Origin: Tropicimonas marinistellae
GTDB taxonomy: Bacteria > Pseudomonadota > Alphaproteobacteria > Rhodobacterales > Rhodobacteraceae
Reading direction: 5' to 3'
Assembly: GCF_001509585.1 (NCBI RefSeq)
Contig: NZ_LNCI01000007.1
Location: 124,001 to 188,000, forward strand
DNA length: 64,000 nucleotides
Below the pieces are notes generated by a model. The model worked only from the letters and a program-made list of their open reading frames with translations, did not search any database and was not told the origin of the DNA. The position numbers and the translations under genes are program-made. Below, in pieces: positions 51,590 through 59,807 of this stretch; the stretch's first letter is position 1, and each line of letters opens with the position of its first letter.

Positions 51590-53112
51590 TGGACGCCCTG
51601 ACCAGTTTCCTCGCCGCTCTGGCCGCGCTCGCCACGCCGATGTCGGTCTTCCATGTCGCCTGGGCGACGCTGCTGGGCATCTTCGTTGGCTCCCTGCCCG
51701 GGCTGACGGCGACGATGGGCGTCGCGCTGCTGACCACGCTGACCTACACAATGGAACGCGACACCGCGATCCTGGTGCTGATCTGCATGTATGTGGGCGC
51801 GATCTACGGCGGCTCGCGCTCGGCGATCCTGCTCAACATCCCCGGCACCCCGGCCTCTGCGGCCACCTCGCTCGACGGCTATCCTCTCGCGCAGGCCGGC
51901 AAGGCCGGCTACGCCATGGCGCTGGCCACAGCCGGTTCCGCCATGGGCACGCTGGTCGGCATCGTCATGCTGGTGCTGCTGGCGCCGCCGCTGGCGGAAA
52001 TCGCGCTCGATTTCGGCTCCTTCGAATTCTTCTGGCTCGCCGTTTTCGGCATCGTCATCTCCGGCCAGCTGACCGGCGGCGTGACCCCGCTCAAGGGCTA
52101 TATCGCCGGGCTCCTGGGCCTGATGGTGGCGATGATCGGCTCTGAGGGCATCCATGCCCATGTCCGTTTCAATCTCGGTTTCGACCAGATGAATGGCGGC
52201 ATCGGCCTCATCCCGGCCATGGTCGGCGCTTTCGGCTTCGCCGAGGTGCTCACCGTGATGTGGCGCAACAAGCCCGAACTGGTGGAGAAAGAGGCCACGA
52301 ATGACCGCGTGCTGCCACGGATCGCGGACCTGATCCGCTACAAGTTCACCATCCTCCGCTCCGGTGTGATTGGCACGCTGGTGGGCATCATCCCCGGCGT
52401 CGGCGAGGATATCGGCGCCTGGGCCTCCTACGCCGCCGCCAAGCGCACCAGCCCTGAGAAGGAGGAGTTCGGCAAGGGCTCGCAGGAGGGGCTGACCGCC
52501 GCCGAGACAGGAAACTCCGCCGTCGTGCCCGGCTCGCTCATCCCGGCGCTGACGCTGGCCGTGCCCGGCTCGGCACCCGCAGCGGTGCTGATCGCGGCGC
52601 TCTTCATCCACGGCATCCGGCCCGGCCCGATGATCATGGTCGAGCAGCCCACCTTCATCTATTCCATCGCCGCCATGCTGGTCTTTGCCACCATAGCGAT
52701 TGCGATCTATGGGCTCTCGCTCACCCGACTCTTCATCCTGGTGCTCAAGATCCCGCGCGAGATCCTGATGCCGGTGGTCTTCACCCTCTGCGTCATTGGC
52801 CCCTACGCGCTCACCCAACGGGTTTTCGATATCTGGGTGATGGTGGCGTTCGGGTTGATCGGTTTCCTGCTCCGGCAGATGAAATACCCGATGGCGCCGC
52901 TGGTGCTCGGCATCATCCTCGGCGCGCTACTGGACAAAAGCCTGCGCCGCGGGCTGACGCTGTCGGACGGCTCGCTGGAGCCCTTCTTCACCCGCCCGAT
53001 CTCGGCTTTCTTCGTGCTGGTGATCGTGGTGAGCATCGCAATGGGCCTGCCGCCGGTGCGGCGGGCGATAGGGCGGCTGACATCCCGCCGCCAAGGCGAG
53101 AGCAGATCATGA
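51589..53112 (+). CDS. tctA: TctA-family large membrane subunit
   Basis: 507 aa, about 12 TM helices. TctA signatures: 'GIFVGSLPGLTATMGVALLT', 'YVGAIYGGSRSAILLNIPGT', 'GVIGTLVGIIPGVGEDIGAW', 'TGNSAVVPGSLIPALTLAVP'. Forms the transporter with TctB and TctC. Its stop overlaps the TetR start by 4 bp (ATGA). Confidence 0.92.
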   Translation: MDALTSFLAALAALATPMSVFHVAWATLLGIFVGSLPGLTATMGVALLTTLTYTMERDTAILVLICMYVGAIYGGSRSAILLNIPGTPASAATSLDGYPLAQAGKAGYAMALATAGSAMGTLVGIVMLVLLAPPLAEIALDFGSFEFFWLAVFGIVISGQLTGGVTPLKGYIAGLLGLMVAMIGSEGIHAHVRFNLGFDQMNGGIGLIPAMVGAFGFAEVLTVMWRNKPELVEKEATNDRVLPRIADLIRYKFTILRSGVIGTLVGIIPGVGEDIGAWASYAAAKRTSPEKEEFGKGSQEGLTAAETGNSAVVPGSLIPALTLAVPGSAPAAVLIAALFIHGIRPGPMIMVEQPTFIYSIAAMLVFATIAIAIYGLSLTRLFILVLKIPREILMPVVFTLCVIGPYALTQRVFDIWVMVAFGLIGFLLRQMKYPMAPLVLGIILGALLDKSLRRGLTLSDGSLEPFFTRPISAFFVLVIVVSIAMGLPPVRRAIGRLTSRRQGESRS

Positions 53113-53765
53113 GCGATACGGAAAAGACCAAACCCGCCCGCAGGGACGCGGCCGCCACCCAAAGGCGCATCCTGGACGCAGCCCTGACCGAGTTCTCGAC
53201 CCATGGCCATGGCGGCGCCCGGATCGACCGGATCGCCGAGGCCGCCGCCGTCTCCAAGCCGATGATCTACAGCTATTTCGGCGACAAGGAGGAGCTCTAC
53301 AAGGCTGCGCTCAAGGAAAGCTACGTCCAGATCCGGCAGGGCGAGCGTGCCATCGATACAGATCACATGACGCCCGAGGAGGCGATCCGCGAGCTGGTCC
53401 GCTTCACCATGGACCATTTCATCTCCAAGCCCTGGTTCACCTCCATGCTCAACACCGAGAACCTGCGCGGCGGGGTGGCGGTGCGGGAGATCGAGAACCT
53501 CAGCGATATCCAGTCCCCGCTGATCGTCCAGATCGGTGAAATCCTGGATCGCGGCGTGGCCGAGGGCAGCTTCCGCAAAGGGATCGACCCGACGGAGCTC
53601 TATATCACCATCGCCTCGCTCTGCTTCTTCCCGGTCTCCAACAAGCACACCTTGCGCGTCGTCTTCGAGACCCCGATCAACGAGGCCTGGCTAATGCGCC
53701 ACGCGGCCGAGGCCGGCGAGATGGTAATCCGCTATCTCCGCCCCGATGCGGGAGCGGCGTCGTGA
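53109..53765 (+). CDS. TetR-family regulator
   Basis: 218 aa. HTH: 'RRILDAALTEFSTHGHGGAR', 'IDRIAEAAAVSKPMIYSYFG', 'DKEELYKAAL'. C-terminal ligand domain resembles the TetR_C family used by many catabolic regulators. It is fourth in the operon it most likely controls, with start and stop both overlapping neighbours by 4 bp, so it is autoregulated. Predicted to bind the palindromes at 49956-49984. Confidence 0.9.
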   Translation: MSDTEKTKPARRDAAATQRRILDAALTEFSTHGHGGARIDRIAEAAAVSKPMIYSYFGDKEELYKAALKESYVQIRQGERAIDTDHMTPEEAIRELVRFTMDHFISKPWFTSMLNTENLRGGVAVREIENLSDIQSPLIVQIGEILDRGVAEGSFRKGIDPTELYITIASLCFFPVSNKHTLRVVFETPINEAWLMRHAAEAGEMVIRYLRPDAGAAS

Positions 53766-54607
53766 TCGCGTTATCACTTTGCAACGAGTTACTTGCGGAC
53801 GACGGGCTGTCTCTGGACCAGCAATGCGAGATTGCGGCCGCGCTCGGCTACATGGGGCTGGAATTGTCGCTCGGCAGCCTCGCCGCGCAGCCGCACCTTT
53901 TGAGTGACGGCGATGCCGGCGAAATACGACAAACCATCGAGAGTCATGGTCTGCGCGTCACCGGATTGCACTGGCTATTGGCCCCTTATCCCGAACTGTC
54001 GATCACCGATCCTGCCATGCGGCTGGAAACGCAGGCTGTACTCTCCCGACTGGTTAACCTCTGTGCCGCGCTCGGTGGGCGGGTACTTGTCCATGGCTCG
54101 CCCGCGCAGCGAGAACCAGTTTCCTCCGACCCGGCGTCTGGCAGTATCGGACAGCTAGCCGACTTCTTCGCCCCCATCGCAAGGGCAGCCCGAGAAGCCG
54201 ATGTGACCTATTGCATCGAGCCGCTTTCCCGAGCCGAAACCCCGGTCATCAACACGATCGCCGAAGCTGCGCGTCTGGTGGAGGCCATAGGCTCGCCGGC
54301 CTTCCGCACCATGATCGATACCTCCGCTGCCGGGCAGGTCGAGGCGCAACCCGTGGCTGAGTTGCTTCGGGAGTGGCTGCCCACCGGCGTGCTGGCGCAT
54401 GTACAGGTCAACGACACCAACCGTGGCGCGCCCGGAATGGGCAGCGATCCATTCCCCGACATCGTTTCGGCGCTTCGCGAAACCGGCTGGCCGCATCCGG
54501 TCGCTATCGAGCCCTTCCGCACCTGCATTGATGGAACAACAACCGCCGCTATCGGCGCGGCCACAATTCGCGCCTGCTGGTCCGCCGCAGGCCGCGCAGA
54601 GGACTGA
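53762..54607 (+). CDS. TIM-barrel sugar isomerase/epimerase
   Basis: 281 aa with a GTG start that overlaps the TetR stop (GTGA). AP-endonuclease-2/xylose-isomerase-like barrel: 'CNELLADDGLSLDQQCEIAA', 'GLRVTGLHWLLAPYPELSIT', metal-site strands ending in Glu ('YCIEPLSRAETP', 'VAIEPFR') and 'HVQVNDTNRGAPGMG'. Isomerases, epimerases or 3-keto-sugar lyases share this fold. It pairs with the second barrel protein at 56922 and the Gfo/Idh dehydrogenase, so sugar or cyclitol conversion is likely. Confidence 0.85.
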   Translation: MIALSLCNELLADDGLSLDQQCEIAAALGYMGLELSLGSLAAQPHLLSDGDAGEIRQTIESHGLRVTGLHWLLAPYPELSITDPAMRLETQAVLSRLVNLCAALGGRVLVHGSPAQREPVSSDPASGSIGQLADFFAPIARAAREADVTYCIEPLSRAETPVINTIAEAARLVEAIGSPAFRTMIDTSAAGQVEAQPVAELLREWLPTGVLAHVQVNDTNRGAPGMGSDPFPDIVSALRETGWPHPVAIEPFRTCIDGTTTAAIGAATIRACWSAAGRAED

Positions 54608-54623
54608 GAAAGGAAACCGCAAA

Positions 54624-55775
54624 ATGGAACAAAAACGCATCGGGATCATCATGCATGGCGTTACAGGCCGCATGGGGATGAACCAGCACCTCATCCGCTC
54701 GGTTCTGGCCATCCGGAAGCAGGGCGGCGTGGCGCTGGCGGACGGAACCATGCTGATGCCCGACCCCATCATCGTCGGCCGTAACGCCGACAAGGTGGAG
54801 GCGCTCGCCGCCGCCCACGGCATCGCGCGCTGGACCACGGACCTTGACGCGGCGCTGGCCAACCCTGAGGACGAGCTGTTCTTCGATGCCGCCTCAACCC
54901 AGCTTCGCCCGGACCTTCTGCGCAAGGCGATCGACTCGGGCAAGCACGTCTATTGCGAAAAGCCGGTTTCCGAAGGGCTGGACGAGGCATTAGCCATCGC
55001 GCGCTACGCCCGCGAGAAAGGCGTCAAGAACGGCATTGTGCACGACAAGCTGGACCTTCCGGGCTTGCTCAAGCTCAAGCGCCTGCGTGACAGCGGCTTC
55101 TTTGGCCGGATCCTCTCGGTGCGGGGCGAGTTCGGTTACTGGGTGTTCGAGGGAGACTGGATGCCCGCGCAACGGCCGAGCTGGAACTACCGCGCCGCCG
55201 ATGGCGGCGGGATCATCTCCGACATGCTCTGCCACTGGCGCTACGTGCTCGACAACACCATCGCGCCGGTGAAATCGGTCTCCTGCCTCGGCGCGACGCA
55301 TATCCCTAAACGGTGGGACGAACAGGGAGCGGAATACGTGGCGGATGCCGACGACGCGGCTTATGCGACCTTTCTGCTGGAGGGCGATATCGTCGCCCAT
55401 ATCAACTCAAGCTGGTGCACGCGGGTGCGGCGCGACGATCTGGTGACCTTCCATGTGGACGGCACGCATGGATCGGCGGTAGCTGGTCTGCATTCCTGCC
55501 GAAGCCAGGCCCGGGTGAATACGCCCAAGCCGGTGTGGAATCCGGACGAGCCGCAAACGCTCAATTTCTTCGACGGCTGGGAAGAGGTGCCGGACAATCA
55601 GGTCTTCGACAACGGCTTCAAGGTGCAATGGGAGCAGTTCCTGCGCCATGTGGCTGAGGATGCACCGTGGAACTACACGTTGGCCGAGGGCGCCAAGGGC
55701 GTGCAACTGGCCGAGGCCGGGTATCAGAGCTGGCGCGAGCGGCGCTGGATCGACTTGCCCGCGCTGGGGGTCTGA
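54624..55775 (+). CDS. Gfo/Idh/MocA-family oxidoreductase
   Basis: 383 aa from ATG 54624 (AGAAAGGAAA upstream). 'IGIIMHGVTGRMGMNQHLIR' is the nucleotide fold with an unusual 'GVTGRMG' loop; 'LFFDAASTQLRPDLLR', 'VYCEKPVSEG' (Lys-Pro) and 'GGGIISDMLCHWRYVLD' follow family order. The two-domain C-terminal beta-sheet is complete. Probably oxidises a sugar-derived hydroxyl. Sits 16 bp after the first barrel protein and 2 bp before DUF993. Confidence 0.88.
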   Translation: MEQKRIGIIMHGVTGRMGMNQHLIRSVLAIRKQGGVALADGTMLMPDPIIVGRNADKVEALAAAHGIARWTTDLDAALANPEDELFFDAASTQLRPDLLRKAIDSGKHVYCEKPVSEGLDEALAIARYAREKGVKNGIVHDKLDLPGLLKLKRLRDSGFFGRILSVRGEFGYWVFEGDWMPAQRPSWNYRAADGGGIISDMLCHWRYVLDNTIAPVKSVSCLGATHIPKRWDEQGAEYVADADDAAYATFLLEGDIVAHINSSWCTRVRRDDLVTFHVDGTHGSAVAGLHSCRSQARVNTPKPVWNPDEPQTLNFFDGWEEVPDNQVFDNGFKVQWEQFLRHVAEDAPWNYTLAEGAKGVQLAEAGYQSWRERRWIDLPALGV

Positions 55776-55777
55776 AC

Positions 55778-56920
55778 ATGGCGACCCTGAACCTTCCCGG
55801 AGGCGCGGTGACTCTGGTCGCTGGACCGGCGCCCACAGCCGCGACCGGTTGGACCCGGACGGCCTATGCCGCCGCGCACGTGGTGGCAGACCCGTTGGCC
55901 GACAACGACCCGTGGCTCGATTGCGCAGTGGACTGGGAGCGCACGCTGGCCTTCCGCGAGCATCTCTGGTCGCTCGGCTTCGGCGTGGCCGAGGCGATGG
56001 ACACGGCGCAGCGCGGCATGGGGCTGGACTGGCCGACCTCGCTGGAACTGATCCGCCGGTCGACGGCGCTGGCAAAGGCCGGTGGGCACCTGATCGCCTC
56101 CGGTGCGGGCACAGACCACCTCGCGCCTAGTCCGAGCGTCACCGTGGACCATGTAATCCGGGCCTACGAGGAACAGTGCGAAGCGGTAGAAGTCGCCGGA
56201 TCCCGCGTGATCCTGATGGCCTCGCGGGCACTGGTTCAGGCCGCCAAAGGTCCCGACGATTATGCCCGCGTCTACGAGCGGGTGCTCGGTGGGCTGGAGC
56301 AACCGGCCATCCTTCACTGGCTGGGCGAAATGTTCGACCCGGCGCTCGCCGGCTATTGGGGCGCGGCCGACCACATGGAGGCCATGAACTCGGCCGTATC
56401 GGTGATTGCGGCCAATGCCGCAAAGGTGGACGGCATCAAGATTTCGCTGCTATCGGCGGAAAAGGAGATCGCCATGCGCCGCCGCCTGCCCGAAGGGGTG
56501 CGAATGTACACCGGCGACGATTTCAACTATCCCGACCTGATCGCCGGGGATGACCAAGGGTATTCCCACGCCTTGCTCGGGATATTCGATCCGATTGCCG
56601 GTGTCGCTGCGCGCGCTCTCGGGCAGCTTGGGCAGGGCGACGTCGAAGCCTACCACGCGACCTTCGCCCCCAGCGTTCCGCTGTCCCGCCACATCTTCCG
56701 GGCCCCGACCCGGTTCTACAAAACCGGTGTCGTCTTCATGGCGTACCTATGCGGTCATCAGGATCATTTCACGATGATCGGAGGACAGGAGAGCGCGCGC
56801 TCGACCCTGCACCTTGCCGAGATCGTCCGCATGGCGAATGCCTGCGGTCTGTTCACCGATCCGGAACTGACCGCAGCGCGCGCCCGCCCTGTGTTCGCGG
56901 CACGGGGAGTGGAGGTCTGA
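55778..56920 (+). CDS. DUF993 (DHDPS-related) protein
   Basis: 380 aa. Matches the DUF993 family of DHDPS-like TIM barrels: 'WTRTAYAAAHVVADPLADND', 'AFREHLWSLGFGVAEAMDTA', 'HLAPSPSVTVDHVIRAYEEQ', 'DGIKISLLSAEKEIAMRRRL' and 'YTGDDFNYPDLIAGDDQGYS'. The Lys in 'DGIKISLL' is at the place of the Schiff-base lysine. Function unproven; likely an aldol cleavage or dehydration step on a keto-sugar. Only 1-2 bp separate it from neighbours. Confidence 0.85.
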   Translation: MATLNLPGGAVTLVAGPAPTAATGWTRTAYAAAHVVADPLADNDPWLDCAVDWERTLAFREHLWSLGFGVAEAMDTAQRGMGLDWPTSLELIRRSTALAKAGGHLIASGAGTDHLAPSPSVTVDHVIRAYEEQCEAVEVAGSRVILMASRALVQAAKGPDDYARVYERVLGGLEQPAILHWLGEMFDPALAGYWGAADHMEAMNSAVSVIAANAAKVDGIKISLLSAEKEIAMRRRLPEGVRMYTGDDFNYPDLIAGDDQGYSHALLGIFDPIAGVAARALGQLGQGDVEAYHATFAPSVPLSRHIFRAPTRFYKTGVVFMAYLCGHQDHFTMIGGQESARSTLHLAEIVRMANACGLFTDPELTAARARPVFAARGVEV

Positions 56921-56921
56921 C

Positions 56922-57743
56922 ATGCTGACACCTGATCGAATCTCGCTCAACACGGCCACGGTCAAGGAACAGTGGACCCTCGCGCAATGCATCGAGGGAT
57001 GTGCACGCCACGGTCTGGGCGGCATCTCTCCCTGGCGCGACAAATTGCAGGAGATGGGGGTAACGAACGCCGCAAAGGCAATCCGCGACACCGGAATTCG
57101 GGTGTCGGGCCTGTGTCGCGGTGGCTGGTACACCGGGGACGGAGCCCTCACCAACGCGGTGCTCGACGACAACCGCCGCGCCGTGGACGAAGCCGCCGGG
57201 ATTGGGGCGGAATGCCTCGTGATGGTCGTGGGAGGGCTGCTTCCGGGCTCGCGCGATATCGGTGCCGCGCGCGCGATGGTCGAGGAAGGCCTGGCGCATA
57301 CGCTCGACTACGCCCGAACGGCCGGCATAAATGTTGCCATCGAACCGCTGCACCCGATGACAGCCGCCGACCGCGCGGTCGTCAACACACTTCGGCAGGC
57401 TCTGGATATCTGCGACAGGCTCGGCCCCGGGATCGGCGTGGCCGTCGATGTCTACCACGTCTGGTGGGACCCGGAGGTCAAGGCGCAGATCCGCCGCGCC
57501 GGAAAAGACCGGCTGATGGCGTTCCATATCTGCGACTGGCTGGTGCCGACCACCGATCTGCTGAACGACCGGGGCATGATGGGGGATGGAGTGATCGACA
57601 TTCCCGGGCTTAGGGCCGAAGCGGAAAGCGCCGGGTTCGACGGGTTGAACGAGGTGGAGATCTTCTCGACCGGAAACTGGTGGCAACGCGATCCGGACGA
57701 GGTTCTTTCGACGATTGTCGAACGTGGCCGGATAGCCTGCTGA
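56922..57743 (+). CDS. TIM-barrel sugar isomerase/epimerase
   Basis: 273 aa, starts 1 bp after DUF993. Motifs: 'ISLNTATVKEQWTLAQCIEG', 'IRVSGLCRGGWYTGDGALTN', metal ligands in 'VAIEPLHPM', 'GVAVDVYHVWWDP', 'MAFHICDWLVPTTD' and 'EVEIFSTGNWW'. Different from the first barrel protein, so not a simple duplicate. Last gene of the eight-gene operon; a small hairpin follows. Confidence 0.87.
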   Translation: MLTPDRISLNTATVKEQWTLAQCIEGCARHGLGGISPWRDKLQEMGVTNAAKAIRDTGIRVSGLCRGGWYTGDGALTNAVLDDNRRAVDEAAGIGAECLVMVVGGLLPGSRDIGAARAMVEEGLAHTLDYARTAGINVAIEPLHPMTAADRAVVNTLRQALDICDRLGPGIGVAVDVYHVWWDPEVKAQIRRAGKDRLMAFHICDWLVPTTDLLNDRGMMGDGVIDIPGLRAEAESAGFDGLNEVEIFSTGNWWQRDPDEVLSTIVERGRIAC

Positions 57744-57751
57744 CAACGCTC

Positions 57752-57771
57752 ACTCCGGCGTCCACCGGAGT
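57752..57771 (+). terminator. Short hairpin at end of sugar operon
   Basis: ACTCCGG (57752-57758) pairs with CCGGAGT (57765-57771), loop 6 nt, 9 bp after the stop. The T-run is poor; likely a weak terminator. Confidence 0.5.
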
Positions 57772-58028
57772 TGACGCAATCTGCCGAGACTCGAAGTCCA
57801 CCGCGTTTGGAATGCAGCATCGGCAACGAAATTCGGGCCGAAGCCGTTCCACCAGTGCTGGTCCGTCTCATGACTGACATCGACGCCGCGCGCGTGCCGC
57901 TACTTGCAATTCGATACTTAACAACCCTTGCGACAGAACAGCTGCCATGGGCTCGATCTGTGCAACCGATCCGCCTTGTCCAATGCCTGCGGTTCCAGGC
58001 TCTGCAACCGCCGGCACCGTCGGTATGG

Positions 58029-58583
58029 TTATTCGGGTGTCGGCGCTCTCTGATCTTGGTCCACCACATAGTACCGAACGTCGGAAATCGAGAGATCGGC
58101 CTCGAACGCCCGACCGATGGCCACGATCCCGATTCTGCGAAGCCTCTCGAGCCTCAGCGGTCGCTCCGTTCGGTGCGGCGCAAACTCCGAAAACGGAAAA
58201 TGCACCGTCGTCCAGGTGGGCGGTGCGCGGAAGCTCTGACGGTAGGATTCCCACGGGCGCCGAATGTCCGACGTTCGAAGATGCAGATTGTAGGTCTGGT
58301 CATTGCCGAAGACGTCAATCCGGATTCCGGTCCAGCGGCTTGCGTCGACTTCGTCGCCCGCTTCGCCGAGATCGAGAGCCACTTGAAGGAACCCGCCGTT
58401 GTTCTCCAAGCTGACATCGCCACGCATGCGAACAGCGTTACGGCCGGCAACCAGTTCGCGGGACATCGTGCCAGCCGACACGCCACCCATGACGCGATCG
58501 GAAACCAGCACCCAGCCGTTTCCGGTGACAGCCATCGGCGGCGCGAAACGAAGGTCGTCGATCACTTCCAGGGCTTCGGTCAT
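58029..58583 (-). CDS. CIA30-family protein
   Basis: 184 aa. Beta-jelly-roll family named for complex I assembly factor CIA30/NDUFAF1: 'NGWVLVSDRVMGGVSAGTMS', 'FLQVALDLGEAGDEVDASRW', 'IRIDVFGNDQTYNLHLRTSD', 'FPFSEFAP'. Bacterial members are widespread but their partner is unclear. It is the same strand as and 77 bp from the radical SAM gene, so perhaps in one transcript with it. Confidence 0.85.
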   Translation of the reverse strand: MTEALEVIDDLRFAPPMAVTGNGWVLVSDRVMGGVSAGTMSRELVAGRNAVRMRGDVSLENNGGFLQVALDLGEAGDEVDASRWTGIRIDVFGNDQTYNLHLRTSDIRRPWESYRQSFRAPPTWTTVHFPFSEFAPHRTERPLRLERLRRIGIVAIGRAFEADLSISDVRYYVVDQDQRAPTPE

Positions 58584-58660
58584 TTCATATGCACCTCTTC
58601 CACTAGGCGACGATCTAGATGCTTCTGTGCGGCACTCAATACGCCCCCAGCACGGCCCCG

Positions 58661-59725
58661 TCAGGCGATCCGAACTGGCAGCCGCTTCCGCCCCCAGTCG
58701 CCGGGCGGGCCCTCAATGACACCGGGGAAGGCGCCGCCGCAATTCAGGCAATGGCCGTCGTCGGTCAGGCGCCATTCCGAGAGTTGGTACCAGTCACGGC
58801 CGATCACCAGACTGCCGCAATTCGCGCAATAGCTTGAATCCGCGGCCTTGTGATGGGTGTTCCCGACGTAGACGTGGTGCGCGCCGGCGGCCTTGGCGAT
58901 CTCCCGCGCGCGCAGCAGTGTCGCCTGCGGCGTGGGCGGCACGTCGCGCATCCGGTGATCGGGGTGAAAGGCCGAGAAATGCATCGGCACATCCGGCCCC
59001 AACCGGTCAACTACCCATTCGGCCATTTCCGTCACTTCCCGGTCGCTGTCATTCCAGTCCGGGATGAGGAGCGTCGTGAGTTCCACCCAACAGTCGGTCT
59101 CCTTCACAACATACTCGATGGTCTCCAGTACCGGCGCGAGGTGGGAGGCGGTGAGGTCGTGGTAGAACGTCTCGGTGAAGGCCTTCAGGTCGATGTTCGC
59201 CGCATCCATGTTCGCGAAGAACTCAGCACGCGGCTCCGGCGTGATGTAACCCGCAGTCACAGCAACGCTGCGAAGTCCCTTTTCATGGCAGGCATGCGCG
59301 ATGTCGACGGCATACTCGTGGAAGATCACTGGGTCATTGTAGGTAAAGGCAACAGACGCCGCACCCGCCCGCTCCGCCGCGTTGGCGATCATTTCGGGCG
59401 TTGCATAGTCCGAAAGGCTCGCGACCTCGCGGCTCTTTGAGATTTCGTGGTTCTGGCAGAACTTGCACGCAAGGTTGCACCCAGCCGTGCCGAAACTCAG
59501 GACCGGTGTGCCAGGGAGGAAGTGGTTGAGCGGCTTCTTTTCGATCGGATCGATGCAGAAACCGGAAGATCGGTTGTAGGTGTCGAGGACGATCCGGTTA
59601 CCCTCTGACTTGCGCACGAAACACAGCCCCCGTTGGCCCGGCTTCAGCGCGCAGTAGCGTGGGCACAGCTCGCATACGAGCCGCCCATCCTCGGGCTGTA
59701 ATGACCAGAAACGCGCCGTCTCCAA
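58661..59725 (-). CDS. amrS: AmmeMemoRadiSam-system radical SAM enzyme
   Basis: 354 aa from the TTG at 59725, which has AGGAG 5 nt upstream; a GTG at 59752 is the alternative. Radical SAM core 'CNLACKFCQNHEIS' (CxxxCxxC). N-terminal Cys cluster 'CELCPRYC' and 'GLCFVRK', C-terminal zinc-ribbon-like 'SYCANCGSLV' and 'HCLNCGGAF' are family marks. Divergent from the Memo-AMMECR1 fusion gene, 82 bp apart, so one control region serves both. The system is conserved across life but its product is undetermined. Confidence 0.9.
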   Translation of the reverse strand: METARFWSLQPEDGRLVCELCPRYCALKPGQRGLCFVRKSEGNRIVLDTYNRSSGFCIDPIEKKPLNHFLPGTPVLSFGTAGCNLACKFCQNHEISKSREVASLSDYATPEMIANAAERAGAASVAFTYNDPVIFHEYAVDIAHACHEKGLRSVAVTAGYITPEPRAEFFANMDAANIDLKAFTETFYHDLTASHLAPVLETIEYVVKETDCWVELTTLLIPDWNDSDREVTEMAEWVVDRLGPDVPMHFSAFHPDHRMRDVPPTPQATLLRAREIAKAAGAHHVYVGNTHHKAADSSYCANCGSLVIGRDWYQLSEWRLTDDGHCLNCGGAFPGVIEGPPGDWGRKRLPVRIA

Positions 59726-59807
59726 TGTCTCCTCTCCAACTTTTGTGATCACACCCCATATAGGTCGTGAACGCGCCCACAGAAGGGAACGCGTTGCCGA
59801 TAGGAGA

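Noticed and set aside
51562-52818. 418-codon minus-strand frame
   Set aside because: Antisense to TctA; extremely rich in Asp/Glu/Arg/Gln/His, typical of the complement of a membrane-protein gene.
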